64,000 nt of DNA from Tethya wilhelma (Eukaryota; Porifera; Demospongiae; Tethyida; Tethyidae): NCBI GenBank assembly GCA_964030475.1, contig CAXIPT010000001.1:25315072-25379071 (forward strand), read 5' to 3'. Each line of letters begins with the position of its first letter. Position 1 is the stretch's first letter. The notes below the pieces were generated by a model. The model made no database searches. It saw only the letters and a program-made list of their open reading frames with translations, and was not told the DNA's origin. Shown here in pieces: positions 37,358 through 47,954 of the stretch. The position numbers were made by a program, and so were the translations under genes.

Positions 37358-39471
37358 GATCGTATACCTTATCTGTGATTTCCAACAGATTGGTGGCTTC
37401 CTGTGTTGGTTCATTATTCACCAGTTGTTGGACAATTTTGAGGTTATCTTTGCTACAGGCAACATGAACAGCAGTCACACCATCCTGGAGGTGTATATAG
37501 AGTAACAACTATTGTAACAATTACATGCTACATGAACTATTCAACCTTGTTCTTGTAGAAAGGGGAGGCACCATTCTCCAGTAGTATGTCCACCATCTTA
37601 GTGTCTCCATTAGCAGTGGCAATCATCAGGGGAGAACATGAGTGCTCAATGGATGATACCTTCAATGGAGAAAACACACTATAGTCATTTAATGCACCAA
37701 CAAACAGACAAACATACATTAGCGGAAGAACTGTGACCCAAGAAGTCCAGTAGTGGACTACCATCGTCTGGCTGGGAGGAGTGGGAGTGCTCCTTCACTA
37801 GTGTCAGAGCCCTTTCAACTGAAGCAAGGAGACCACTCTGAACAGCTTTGAGGATGATGTTGGAGAGCCCAAGAGCAGCTTCATCTGGAAAAGAACAACA
37901 CTAATAAAAAACAAAACAAGGCATTTACAACCCCTCCATTAGCTCCTGTATAATTATGTGGTGAAGAACACACACAAATTAGCATCACAAGTACATGACC
38001 ACAGAACAAATGTCCACTTCGCATATCATTATACCAACATGAATCTCATTAGAAATTTTCAATACCAACACAGGACGTCAGAAATGTCTGGTTTAGACTA
38101 GTAGAGATATAAATATGTAGCACTTACTGTTTAGATGAAGTCTGAATGCTCTTGAAGAGGAGCGGCCATTGTCTGTGATGAGTCCTCCAATGGCCACTAC
38201 ACCAGTGGGGGTGGAGAGGGTAGAAGTATGGGAGACTGCTATAGGTAGGTCAAAGAAGTGATGCCATTGCTGTGTCTTGAAGGAGAAGGCCATCATGGCG
38301 GAGCTACGAGATGAACCTGTCCATCCTCCTATTGCTAGGAGGACTCCATGGTGAGTGGTGAGGGAGGTGTGCTCTAGTGGGATGGATGTCTCCTCCCAGT
38401 GGAGAGATGAAGGTGACGCCATGATATCATCCATATTACACCAGTAGACGGCGTTGCCTTGATCTCCATAGCCACCTGCAAAGACAAGTTGGCTGCCCAC
38501 AATGGTAGACGACATAAAGTTACATGGCCGAGGGAGGGGTGCTGTGGACAGCCATTGTTCTTGCTGGGAGGTGTACAGTTCTACAGTATCAAGACGGCCG
38601 CTGATATGATTGTGCCCACCAGCTACTAGGAGGAGTTCTTTGTATCCAACAGCAGAGGGTCCATATTTTTTTGTAAGCATTGGAGGAATGGCGTCCTCCT
38701 TCCATTGCACATTTTCATGACTCAGCAACTGCCATACTTTGTTTTGACTACCTCCTACTAACACCAGGTGACCCTCGTAAATGGCCAGTCCATAGCCTCT
38801 AGTTGGTGTCTTTATCTCCCTCCATTGACTCGCCACAGTGTCGAGGAAAAACAGTGTGGTGTCTCTATGTATATCACACCACCCTCCAACATAGATGTGT
38901 CCATTGTACCATATTGACTTGGCTTTCTCCATACTCCGTGGCAACTGGGGTAGCTCCTCCCAGTCCATGGAGAGGAGGGGGTGAGTGATGGCCACCTGGG
39001 ACAAAGAGAACAAACACTGTCTTCAACTCCAGTCACAAAACTACTGAACAGTAATTGCTTTGATAAACTACACACAGTGGCTTACAACAAGCTATTCAGT
39101 TTGCACCATTATGTAGTTCTACATAGTTTCATACACAAAATTGTAGCGAGTTTGATGACATCTTTTTTCACAGTATATTTTGTTTTAAAAACTTAGCTAA
39201 TAGACAACCAGCCTGACCTCCAAATTACAGAGCCTTCTATTGCTAAAATATTCTTTCCTCTTACATGCAAAATAAACACTTTCCCCCAGTACAGTATATA
39301 ACTGTCGTGTGCCATGTTTGGCAGTTCAAATTATCCCCCATGCCAGGCCTTAAAATAGATAATTTTCAGACGTACCTAAAGTTCGTTGTAAAGAGAAAAA
39401 GTATAGGCTCTTTTAAACAAGAATAATTACAGCTACCCACAATCTGTATATCCCCACCCCCACTTTATTTT

Positions 39472-39518
<47 letters not shown>

Positions 39519-39562
39519 ATTGTGTCTTGACCTACCTCGGAAACGGACAATTCTTTATCCAT
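35500..39562 (-). CDS. Kelch-ankyrin-Roc GTPase protein
   Basis: Minus-strand exons: 39562-39536 (start), 38995-38128, 37884-37718, 37659-37546, 37484-37368, 37291-37181 (with a near-duplicate at 37118-37008), 36907-36701, 36633-36532, 36003-35967 and 35888 to about 35500. Exon 2 encodes a kelch propeller with six repeats recognisable by Gly pairs (YVGGW, VLVGGS, LVAGGH, VFAGGY, AIGGWT, AIGGLI). Six ankyrin repeats follow (SPLMIATANGDTKMVDILL, AVHVACSKDNLKIVQQLV, TVLHYACD, TPLLTACSNGNVAAVEVLV, GALHLAAKNDSSALVELLL, TALHVAYK). The last exon has a P-loop GQERVGKTSLYRLL and switch STCGID, a Roc-like GTPase start; the frame stops soon after, so the end is probably incomplete. Function is unknown; the combination suggests an intracellular sensor or scaffold. 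One short exon may be missed near 36360. Confidence 0.75.
37008..37291 (-). repeat. Ankyrin exon present twice around a single N
   Basis: The exon 37291-37181 and flanking bases recur at 37118-37008, separated by a GT run and an N at 37164. They are almost identical (one first-codon change, AAA/GAA, and a silent change). An unresolved overlap at a microsatellite is more likely than a recent exon duplication, though both copies keep phase 0 and could be spliced together. Confidence 0.75.
39478..39517. repeat. GT microsatellite
   Basis: GT run immediately left of the duplicated segment that starts at 39518. Confidence 0.9.
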
Positions 39563-40264
39563 TTTCTTTGAAACAAACTTGTCAACGAATTTCCACTGAC
39601 TTTAGTACCAACACAAGGGCTGACAAACTCAACATGACTGCTACTAAATTTGTTCCGACTGACTGTTGACTTGCCGTGCGTGCCTGATTTTTATCGCAAA
39701 AAATAAGCTTCGTGCATCTACGCATGCGCAGCGGCCGGACAGAACTTGACGACCTTTTCCTGACTATGTCAAGGCCGGCACCAGGTATATACGTACTAGA
39801 CCTTTTCCTGACTATGCACCAAAGCAACACATGATCAACAATAATACAAGATTGCTCAGCACCAAATTAAAATGGAGCAGTTATAATTGCTATACCATGG
39901 GGTTCAAAATTGATAATAGTCATTCCCTCATGCACAGATCAAAGGGAAAAAAATGGTGTCATTACGCTAAAAGTGAATAAATAGAATAGTAAAATTGAAT
40001 AGGAAGGAAGGGAGTGGTAGTATATTATACACAGAGTGACAAGAGTTAAATAATCACATTTATTAATAATTACCTAGCTATTAAGATTGCATAATCCAAG
40101 CAGAGATAAGAACAGTGGACTGATGATATATATACAGAGAAACACACACACAAAATGCACACATACGTACAAAACTCATTTAACAGATTAAAAAAAATCA
40201 CCGACATTCAATATGAGCTGCATTCTTTGCATTGCATTTGATTTATTAGCTAATTAAGGTTAAT

Positions 40265-41054
40265 TTACTCAGGGTCCCTGCACGTAAAAGGGGGTGGGGT
40301 CAGTAGCTTTGGTAACATCATGAGTTGAAGTTGATTAAAGTGGTAGCAACGATGACCAGTGTTCTTGTGACAGTTCTCCAGTCTAGTGCCGTGACTGTGT
40401 GAGGGTGTGAGGATGTGAGGGTGAGGGTGTGAGGGTATGAGGGTGTGAGGGTGTGAGGGTGTGAGGGTGTGAGGATGTGAAGGTGTGAGGAAGTGAGGGT
40501 GTGAGGGTGTGAGGGTGTGTGTGTTAGTATGTGAGCATAAACAAACCAACTAACCAAATTTTTGTGGCCCAATAATTATTTTCATAAATTTAGTACATGG
40601 ACAGCATAATTACCACAAAGTTTTTTCAAAGTAAATTTTATAAAGCTGCATACATGGGTGTTATAATCATAGAGGCTGTGATTCACAAATTAGTTCTAAA
40701 CAGCAAAAACATACTTTAGCAAACTTTTTGTGCCATTAAAATTTGGAGCTGTACAAAATGCATGCACTGAATAAATAAGTACCCACCTTCTCAGTGTGTT
40801 CAGCACCTTACTGAAGCTGGAGTGACTTAGGTGATGGTTGTTCCTCAGTAGACAGCACTCCTCTAGCGTGACAGACATGCTGGTTCTATCCTTGCCACTC
40901 TTACAAGAGGTGAGTCTCCCTCCTCTCAGCCAGAAGACCAGCTGCTCCACAGCAAGGAGGGATTCCACGTTCTTGGTTTTGTGAGACTCAAAGGAGTTCT
41001 TGAAGAGTTCGAAGAGATCTTTGGATTTGACGGCACGTAGATTGAGTTGTGAGT
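40265..41054 (-). pseudogene. Second copy of the last two INPP4 exons
   Basis: Exons 41054-40787 and 40394-40265 duplicate 43508-43241 and 42848-42719, including the catalytic CKSGKDRTSM. No upstream INPP4 exons accompany this copy: beyond 41132 the sequence is unrelated. It is either an assembly duplicate or a truncated gene copy. Confidence 0.8.
40397..40521. repeat. GTGTGAGGG minisatellite
   Basis: Imperfect tandem gtgtgaggg and gtgagggt units lie next to the last INPP4 exon acceptor (on the minus strand, cctcacac). An identical array is in the other copy at 42851-42975. Confidence 0.85.
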
Positions 41055-41059
41055 CTGTA

Positions 41060-41134
<75 letters not shown>

Positions 41135-41424
41135 ACATGTGCACATGTGTGTGTGGTCATGCACTGGAGCCTAATAGTCTGTTGTGGAAGCATTACAATT
41201 TTCTTCATTCCATAGTAACTAGTTATGCTAACAATCAACATTCCATTACAGGATTAAGTCAACCATGAAACCTCAGTTTCATGCACTCAAAGATTGTGTG
41301 CACTGAATTCAAAGAAATTTTTATAGAAATTAAGGCTTCACAAAATCCAGCACTTCAGATGACCATACATATTTATTTAATTTACATAATAAACAAAGTA
41401 ATAATCATTATACGTACAGTACAA

Positions 41425-41828
41425 GACAATAAAAAGTTGACGTTTCCGTAATGTAATTACTGCGTAGTACCGAAAATAAACGGGCGTAGTACGGACGTAT
41501 GCAACGTCTGTACTACGCTGCGTACTTATCCCGTAGCTATTGCGTACTTGTCAAAGCCATGCTTTTAACCTCAAACCACTACTTAAACAGCTCTCAAGTG
41601 GCTCCTATAGAAGAAAGTAGTCATTGTATAAACTATCAGTTGGTTTCAAGAGCTTGGAAACCTGACTACTATCAACTTTTGACAGGTCTGCTAATTGTTT
41701 GCATAAGAACAAAGGTGCAAAGTACAATAACTACGCCGTAGTGTATAAGCGTACTACGGAAATGCAACGACCGTAGTACGTCCGTAGTACGGAAACAAAA
41801 CGTACGGAAACGTCAACTTTTTATTGTC
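41425..41828. mobile_element. 404-bp element with inverted ends, gttgacgtttccgta family
   Basis: The left end, gacaataaaaagttgacgtt, is inverted at the right as aacgtcaactttttattgtc. The inner part is rich in gtagtacgg and its complement. No transposase is visible; it is MITE-like. It sits in the unique insert between the two 1.6-kb copies. Confidence 0.8.
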
Positions 41829-41868
41829 CTCGGAGCTCTACTGTACATCATATATACACTACTTAAGT

Positions 41869-41970
41869 CTAAGTACATTCTTTTCTTTCTATCTCACTAG
41901 CTATACCATCTTGTCCTATTTTCTTGAGAGCTTTAACTAAAATGTCCCAAGTGAGTACATCACCACACTT
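41869..41970 (-). pseudogene. Death-domain C-terminus fragment
   Basis: The minus-strand frame reads KCGDVLTWDILVKALKKIGQ and then DGIASEIERKECT before a stop at 41871-41869. It closely resembles the last part of the death-domain exon at 32662-32948. The fragment ends at the N at 41971. It is a paralogue, not the same locus, because several residues differ. Confidence 0.7.
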
Positions 41971-41971
41971 N

Positions 41972-43513
41972 CATTGTGTCTTGACCTACCTCGGAAACGG
42001 ACAATTCTTTATCCATTTTCTTTGAAACAAACTTGTCAACGAATTTCCACTGACTTTAGTACCAACACAAGGGCTGACAAACTCAACATGACTGCTACTA
42101 AATTTGTTCCGACTGACTGTTGACTTGCCGTGCGTGCCTGATTTTTATCGCAAAAAATAAGCTTCGTGCATCTACGCATGCGCAGCGGCCGGACAGAACT
42201 TGACGACCTTTTCCTGACTATGTCAAGGCCGGCACCAGGTATATACGTACTAGACCTTTTCCTGACTATGCACCAAAGCAACACATGATCAACAATAATA
42301 CAAGATTGCTCAGCACCAAATTAAAATGGAGCAGTTATAATTGCTATACCATGGGGTTCAAAATTGATAATAGTCATTCCCTCATGCACAGATCAAAGGG
42401 AAAAAAATGGTGTCATTACGCTAAAAGTGAATAAATAGAATAGTAAAATTGAATAGGAAGGAAGGGAGTGGTAGTATATTATACACAGAGTGACAAGAGT
42501 TAAATAATCACATTTATTAATAATTACCTAGCTATTAAGATTGCATAATCCAAGCAGAGATAAGAACAGTGGACTGATGATATATATACAGAGAAACACA
42601 CACACAAAATGCACACATACGTACAAAACTCATTTAACAGATTAAAAAAAATCACCGACATTCAATATGAGCTGCATTCTTTGCATTGCATTTGATTTAT
42701 TAGCTAATTAAGGTTAATTTACTCAGGGTCCCTGCACGTAAAAGGGGGTGGGGTCAGTAGCTTTGGTAACATCATGAGTTGAAGTTGATTAAAGTGGTAG
42801 CAACGATGACCAGTGTTCTTGTGACAGTTCTCCAGTCTAGTGCCGTGACTGTGTGAGGGTGTGAGGATGTGAGGGTGAGGGTGTGAGGGTATGAGGGTGT
42901 GAGGGTGTGAGGGTGTGAGGGTGTGAGGATGTGAAGGTGTGAGGAAGTGAGGGTGTGAGGGTGTGAGGGTGTGTGTGTTAGTATGTGAGCATAAACAAAC
43001 CAACTAACCAAATTTTTGTGGCCCAATAATTATTTTCATAAATTTAGTACATGGACAGCATAATTACCACAAAGTTTTTTCAAAGTAAATTTTATAAAGC
43101 TGCATACATGGGTGTTATAATCATAGAGGCTGTGATTCACAAATTAGTTCTAAACAGCAAAAACATACTTTAGCAAACTTTTTGTGCCATTAAAATTTGG
43201 AGCTGTACAAAATGCATGCACTGAATAAATAAGTACCCACCTTCTCAGTGTGTTCAGCACCTTACTGAAGCTGGAGTGACTTAGGTGATGGTTGTTCCTC
43301 AGTAGACAGCACTCCTCTAGCGTGACAGACATGCTGGTTCTATCCTTGCCACTCTTACAAGAGGTGAGTCTCCCTCCTCTCAGCCAGAAGACCAGCTGCT
43401 CCACAGCAAGGAGGGATTCCACGTTCTTGGTTTTGTGAGACTCAAAGGAGTTCTTGAAGAGTTCGAAGAGATCTTTGGATTTGACGGCACGTAGATTGAG
43501 TTGTGAGTCTGTA

Positions 43514-43579
<66 letters not shown>
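41972..43579. repeat. 1.6-kb duplicated segment, copy 2
   Basis: Partner of 39518-41131 (offset 2454). The copy starts right after a single N and runs through the end of the INPP4 gene to a GT microsatellite (about 43517-43579). It includes another copy of the kelch-gene first exon at 42016-41990 without the rest of that gene. Confidence 0.9.
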
Positions 43580-43581
<2 letters not shown>

Positions 43582-45401
43582 TGAGAGAGTATAATGTCTA
43601 CGTTTATGCAAAAAGACTCAATAGACATAAAAAGTCAGTCAAACTACAATAGCTAGTATACCTGATGTTGATAGTTTGACAAACTTGTCCACATAACTGG
43701 ACAGTGCTTCAACGGACTGAGCATTGATGTCATCTTGAAGTTGAACATTGGACGCCATTAGAGGAAGACTGAGAGAGCAAAGATGAACATACATAAATAG
43801 AGGATAGCAAGTAGTATGAGTGGAAATCTTCGTTTAAAATTACATAATCTATAAGGAAATGAACAGCAATTGCCAAAACGTAAACTGTAGCATCATATCC
43901 AGGCCTTTCCAGGGCAGTTTAATTTTTAAACATAGGGATTCAACACGGGGGAACAAGACCTAGGAGCGAGGCTACCTTTGTAGACAATCTCCATGAAAAA
44001 TGAATAGCAAGACATCATCATGCACTATTAACTATAAGATAAACAAAGCTCCACAAATGAATAGCAAGATGGTACAAACAATAAGATCCACAGTAACCTA
44101 CTCGTGTCTGATGTTGGCTAGTGTCTGTTTCTCATTGATTCCCTGAGAGAAGATGACAGGAATCACTCTGATCTTTGCTCCTCGTCTCAAATGATCGTTA
44201 GATATCATGGCAATGAAATCAGCAGAGAGGAGCAATTGAACAGTCAAAGAATCCCTGAAAGTGAAAGATGAAAGTTACTTATTTTTAATTTTTTTTTCTG
44301 TACAGCTTTGCATGTAAACCTGAAATTTAAAACTATTCAGCAAACAATTTGTGCGAGGATTTTATTGCTAGGTTACCTGGTTCCTGTGATACGGAAATCA
44401 AAAGGTAGAGCTTCTCCATCTTCAGTCATTTGATCAAGCTGTGATAGGTACAGTCAGGAATAAAATAGGTAAATTTCGCTACCTACTCACAGCTGGTTTC
44501 CGTAGTGTAGCGGTTATCACGTGCGCCTCACACGCGCAAGGTCCCCGGTTCGATCCCGGGCGGAAACATCTTTTTTTTTTTTCTTTTTAAACCTATTATT
44601 CCCAACCACTTTCTCTATTTTTTACCTCTCTTATAAGCTTACCTGAAAAGATACTGAAGATAACTCCATCACTCCAATGTACATGTCCTCCAACATACCA
44701 CTCTCATCACCTGTAGAGGTATATAGAAGTACAAAGTCACTTATCATTATGGACCAATTCTTTTCTTTTACAGTGTGTGAAACCAATGATATGAAGAAAG
44801 TAGTAGGTTACTATGTTTTACTAACTCACCAGATGGTGTAAGAAGGCTCTCATAATACACCAAGAAGCCAATCTCATGGATCTGCCTCATGAAGTCTGGC
44901 TTCAAATAGTACTTTGACAGCACCATGTAGAAGGAGGTGACCAGGTTGGTGAGCTGTTGGGAGGAAGATGAAGATAAAGAGAGGCTGGACATAGCCTCGT
45001 TCCTAGGCTCTCTCCCTGAATATATATTACACACTCTTTCCCTTCTGGGAGAGAGCCAGGGAACGAGGCTAGCTGGACAAAGAAGCATATGTGTGTGTGT
45101 GTCTTACAGCTTGTGAGAAGACCACGTCTCTTCTTCTCTTGAGATCCTTCAATCCAACAACATAAGAGTCACACTAGAGAGAACATAACAATATTTATTA
45201 TAGCACTAACCAACATGTTTATTGGATAATGTTGTATTCACAGGCTCTCCTTTATTGAATATGGATAATATCATCATATCATAATACACTTACCTGCATG
45301 AGAGCAAATGAGAGAGAGCTAATGGATACTTTAAAGAGTCCCTCAAGAGTTTGGTTAAACTTGGCAAACAACGGGATAAGTTCCAACGACCATGAATAGG
45401 C

Positions 45402-45452
<51 letters not shown>

Positions 45453-45738
45453 NGAGAGAGATTAGATAAGCAGCAATAACTTTCAGAGAATTTCTTAACA
45501 CAGTATATACAACAATGACTCAGTCACTCACACACACACACACACACACACACAAAGCAGCTAGGAACTAAACATATCCTTACGTGTGCCTGATTTTGGT
45601 GATTTTGAAGGAGAAGTAGAGAACTGAGGGGCCACAATGGAGATAGCCTTTCCTTTCAATGGATCCTCACCAGTCAGAGAGATGAGCTTGGACTGGAGCT
45701 CATAGAGCAGGGAACGAAGACCCTCATAGCTGGAGGGA

Positions 45739-45803
<65 letters not shown>

Positions 45804-47097
45804 GCCTGTGTGACTACATAATTTGTAATAGTTTCACGTTGTTTACAAAGGAACTAAACATGTCCATTCACAACCATAGACCAGTGTATTCATCGAGTCG
45901 TTTGGTACATGATGGAAAAGCTGTGTACGTATATTAACCTTCACACACACGCACATACACACACAAAGAGTACCTTGCAATGCTGATGGCTTTAATCCAA
46001 GCATCCATTTCTCCCTGAGAGAAGGCACTCAAGAAATATGTCCTAGACGTATCACCCTCGAACATCAAAGTGAAGGAATACGGTCTGGTTTCATTTCTTA
46101 TTCTCTTGGCATGACATCTCTCTAGCACTATCACACCTGCTGGGTCACCTGTGTTCTGATTGGTCGAATAGAAAGTCACGTGACAGTCATGTGAGACGTA
46201 GGAAATATGGCAATATTATGATGCACATATTAGTAGTACTAATAGACAAGTCATGTGACACGTACTTAAACAACGAAACATAGACAAACCACATACGGAA
46301 TTACGTTATTATTGAAGGGGTGAGGCTTATTTCGAGGAAAGTTTTTTTTTAACTTTAAAATGGTGATTTTTTAATCCTAATCACACACAGACACACACAC
46401 ACACATGCTGCCATGCTTAGATAGCTGTGTGTGTATACTGAGCATTATATACATGCACACATTGTGTGTGTGCATATCTCAATGTAGTGCAGTACTACTC
46501 CAATTTACCTACAGACTGACAATGCAAACATCAACAGATAGATAAACCCAGCACACACACTCACACACATGGACACACACACACACACAATCAAAGTCTA
46601 TAGACTATACATGCAACACCATGGCTGTTGTAACAGACTAAATTTTAACATAAACGTCTCTTTTCAGTTCAACAAATTCTTATCAAACAACATTCTCTAA
46701 AGATGAAGACACTTGAGAAGCTACTGCACAAAAGGGAGTGTCTGACATCCAACAGGAGAGAATTCACAATGTAGAAACTGTCAATCACTTCCATATGGTA
46801 AACAGATTAGGTCTGACAGCAATGCTTCAAACACATCACCAATTCAATGAGGTACTAAGTGTAAGTCATTAACAACATCAAACTACACACTGCTGTGTTA
46901 ATAGATACAAAGAGGCAGGGAAGAATCAATGGTGGTTAGCTAACTGTACAGACATGTAGGCCTCAAATGTTGCTGAGTTTGTTTGTGTTAGCATTAGTGC
47001 ACCTGCGAGAAAGTATTCTTACCTCCCACCCTCCAAGGTTGTCCACATTGAAGTAGAAGAGAAGGTTGCCTTTGAGTCTAAACCACCTTTGACGGTA

Positions 47098-47136
<39 letters not shown>

Positions 47137-47137
47137 N

Positions 47138-47210
<73 letters not shown>

Positions 47211-47472
47211 TTTCTTTACATAGCCAAATAACACACACAGTGACACACAAACACCACCATCATAATTTCTAAGTCATTCACTAAACAACAAACTGTGCAA
47301 TACAAAACCTAGCACGGCTGCATACAGCCTCCCTCGTTCCTGCTGCCCCCGCCATGACACTCGCCCCACACCTACCTTCCATTCTCCCAGCTCCTTTCTT
47401 CTCCAGAAGACCTTCTTTGTCGGGTAGAAAGGACAGGGCCCAGCGAGCTAGCTCCTTTTCGTTGAACTTCAT
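42719..47472 (-). CDS. INPP4: PH-domain inositol polyphosphate 4-phosphatase (INPP4-like)
   Basis: INPP4 enzymes remove the 4-phosphate of PI(3,4)P2. Exons: 47472-47376, 47099-47023, 46155-45974, 45729-45584, 45400-45294, 45173-45108, 44953-44830, 44710-44643, 44438-44377, 44254-44102, 43768-43662, 43508-43241 and 42848-42719; phases agree. The N-terminus is a PH domain (KEGLLEKKGAGRMEG, YRQRWFRLKGNLLFYF, YFLSAFSQGEMDAWIKAI with the C-terminal Trp). The middle holds IPVIFSQGINEKQTLANIRH, matching human NVGINEQQTLAE. The catalytic CX5R loop is CKSGKDRTSM, followed by SVTLEECCLL. The last exon RLENCHKNTGHRCYHFNQLQ corresponds to human [20 protein letters not shown]. No C2 domain is seen where vertebrate enzymes have one. 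A tRNA gene and an inverted-repeat element lie in its introns. Confidence 0.9.
44496..44568 (+). tRNA. tRNA-Val (CAC)
   Basis: A 73-nt cloverleaf with acceptor stem gtttccg/cggaaac, A box tgtagcggttatc, anticodon loop cctcacac reading CAC, and B box ggttcgatcccg. A T-run follows directly (about 44571-44581), fitting RNA polymerase III termination. The gene is antisense inside an INPP4 intron. Confidence 0.95.
44992..45071. mobile_element. 80-bp palindromic element, tagcctcg family
   Basis: The ends tagcctcgttcctaggctct and agagccagggaacgaggcta are inverted repeats enclosing a short AT-rich loop. It is a minimal relative of 25884-26550, located in an INPP4 intron. Confidence 0.8.
45405..45471. 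repeat. GA microsatellite with an N
   Basis: GA run with a single N at 45453. On the gene strand it forms the CT tract before the INPP4 acceptor at 45401. A similar tract precedes the exon starting at 45729. Confidence 0.9.
47100..47207. repeat. Compound GT/GA microsatellite
   Basis: GT repeat (N at 47138) followed by GA repeat. The gene-strand CA tract ends in the acceptor of INPP4 exon 2. Confidence 0.9.
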
Positions 47473-47748
47473 CTTTGACGCGCGAGAGAGATCAAGAGAG
47501 TGTGCGAGAGCTCAAGTAGAGAGAGCGGGTCACTCGGTACGTGTGCTACAAGCACCCCACTGGCGGTAGCAAGCAGACACACACACACACACACTACAAA
47601 GAGATTTGATCCTGTTTGCTGAGCATGCAGCTTGGTTTTTTCGCTAGGTTAATTACGTCATCTAAAATGTGCAATGCACCATAGTTGAAGGGACGTCCCC
47701 TCGAGGTAAACCGATATGGGCGGGGCACACAAACAAAGTTGAGTATCA

Positions 47749-47776
47749 CCAAGAGTACATAATTATGTACTCTTGG
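47749..47776. repeat. Perfect 28-bp palindrome
   Basis: ccaagagtacataa followed directly by ttatgtactcttgg, 14-bp arms without a spacer. It lies between the INPP4 start and the NOX5 stop. It may be an element remnant or a cruciform-capable site. Confidence 0.8.
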
Positions 47777-47954
47777 TATCACTGTATCACCCAATCAATG
47801 CATGGTCATACAGACAACTATGTATATATATTTTTTGTGGGAAAATAATAAAAGAATAAATGAATCAGATATTTTGTGCCATACATGATAAATAATTATG
47901 TAATATAAAGGTTTAAAAGCACTGTACTGTAGCGTAGAAATTTTTTAAAATGGG

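Larger units (their letters stand above)
39518..41131. repeat. 1.6-kb duplicated segment, copy 1
   Basis: From 39518 the sequence matches 41972 onward at a constant offset of 2454 bp, up to a GT microsatellite near 41062-41131. I found no difference where I compared them. It carries the first exon and promoter of the kelch gene and the last two exons of the INPP4 gene. It continues into unrelated DNA at 41132. Confidence 0.9.

Noticed and set aside
40397..40521. Possible interstitial telomere repeat or CRISPR-like array
   Set aside because: Units are 8-10 bp imperfect gtgtgaggg, not TTAGGG; there are no spacers, and the genome is eukaryotic.
40265..40572. His/Pro/Thr-Ser repeat proteins on the minus strand (and the same at 42719-43026)
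   Set aside because: Mostly translated GTGTGAGGG minisatellite; only the last 43 codons belong to the INPP4 end exon.
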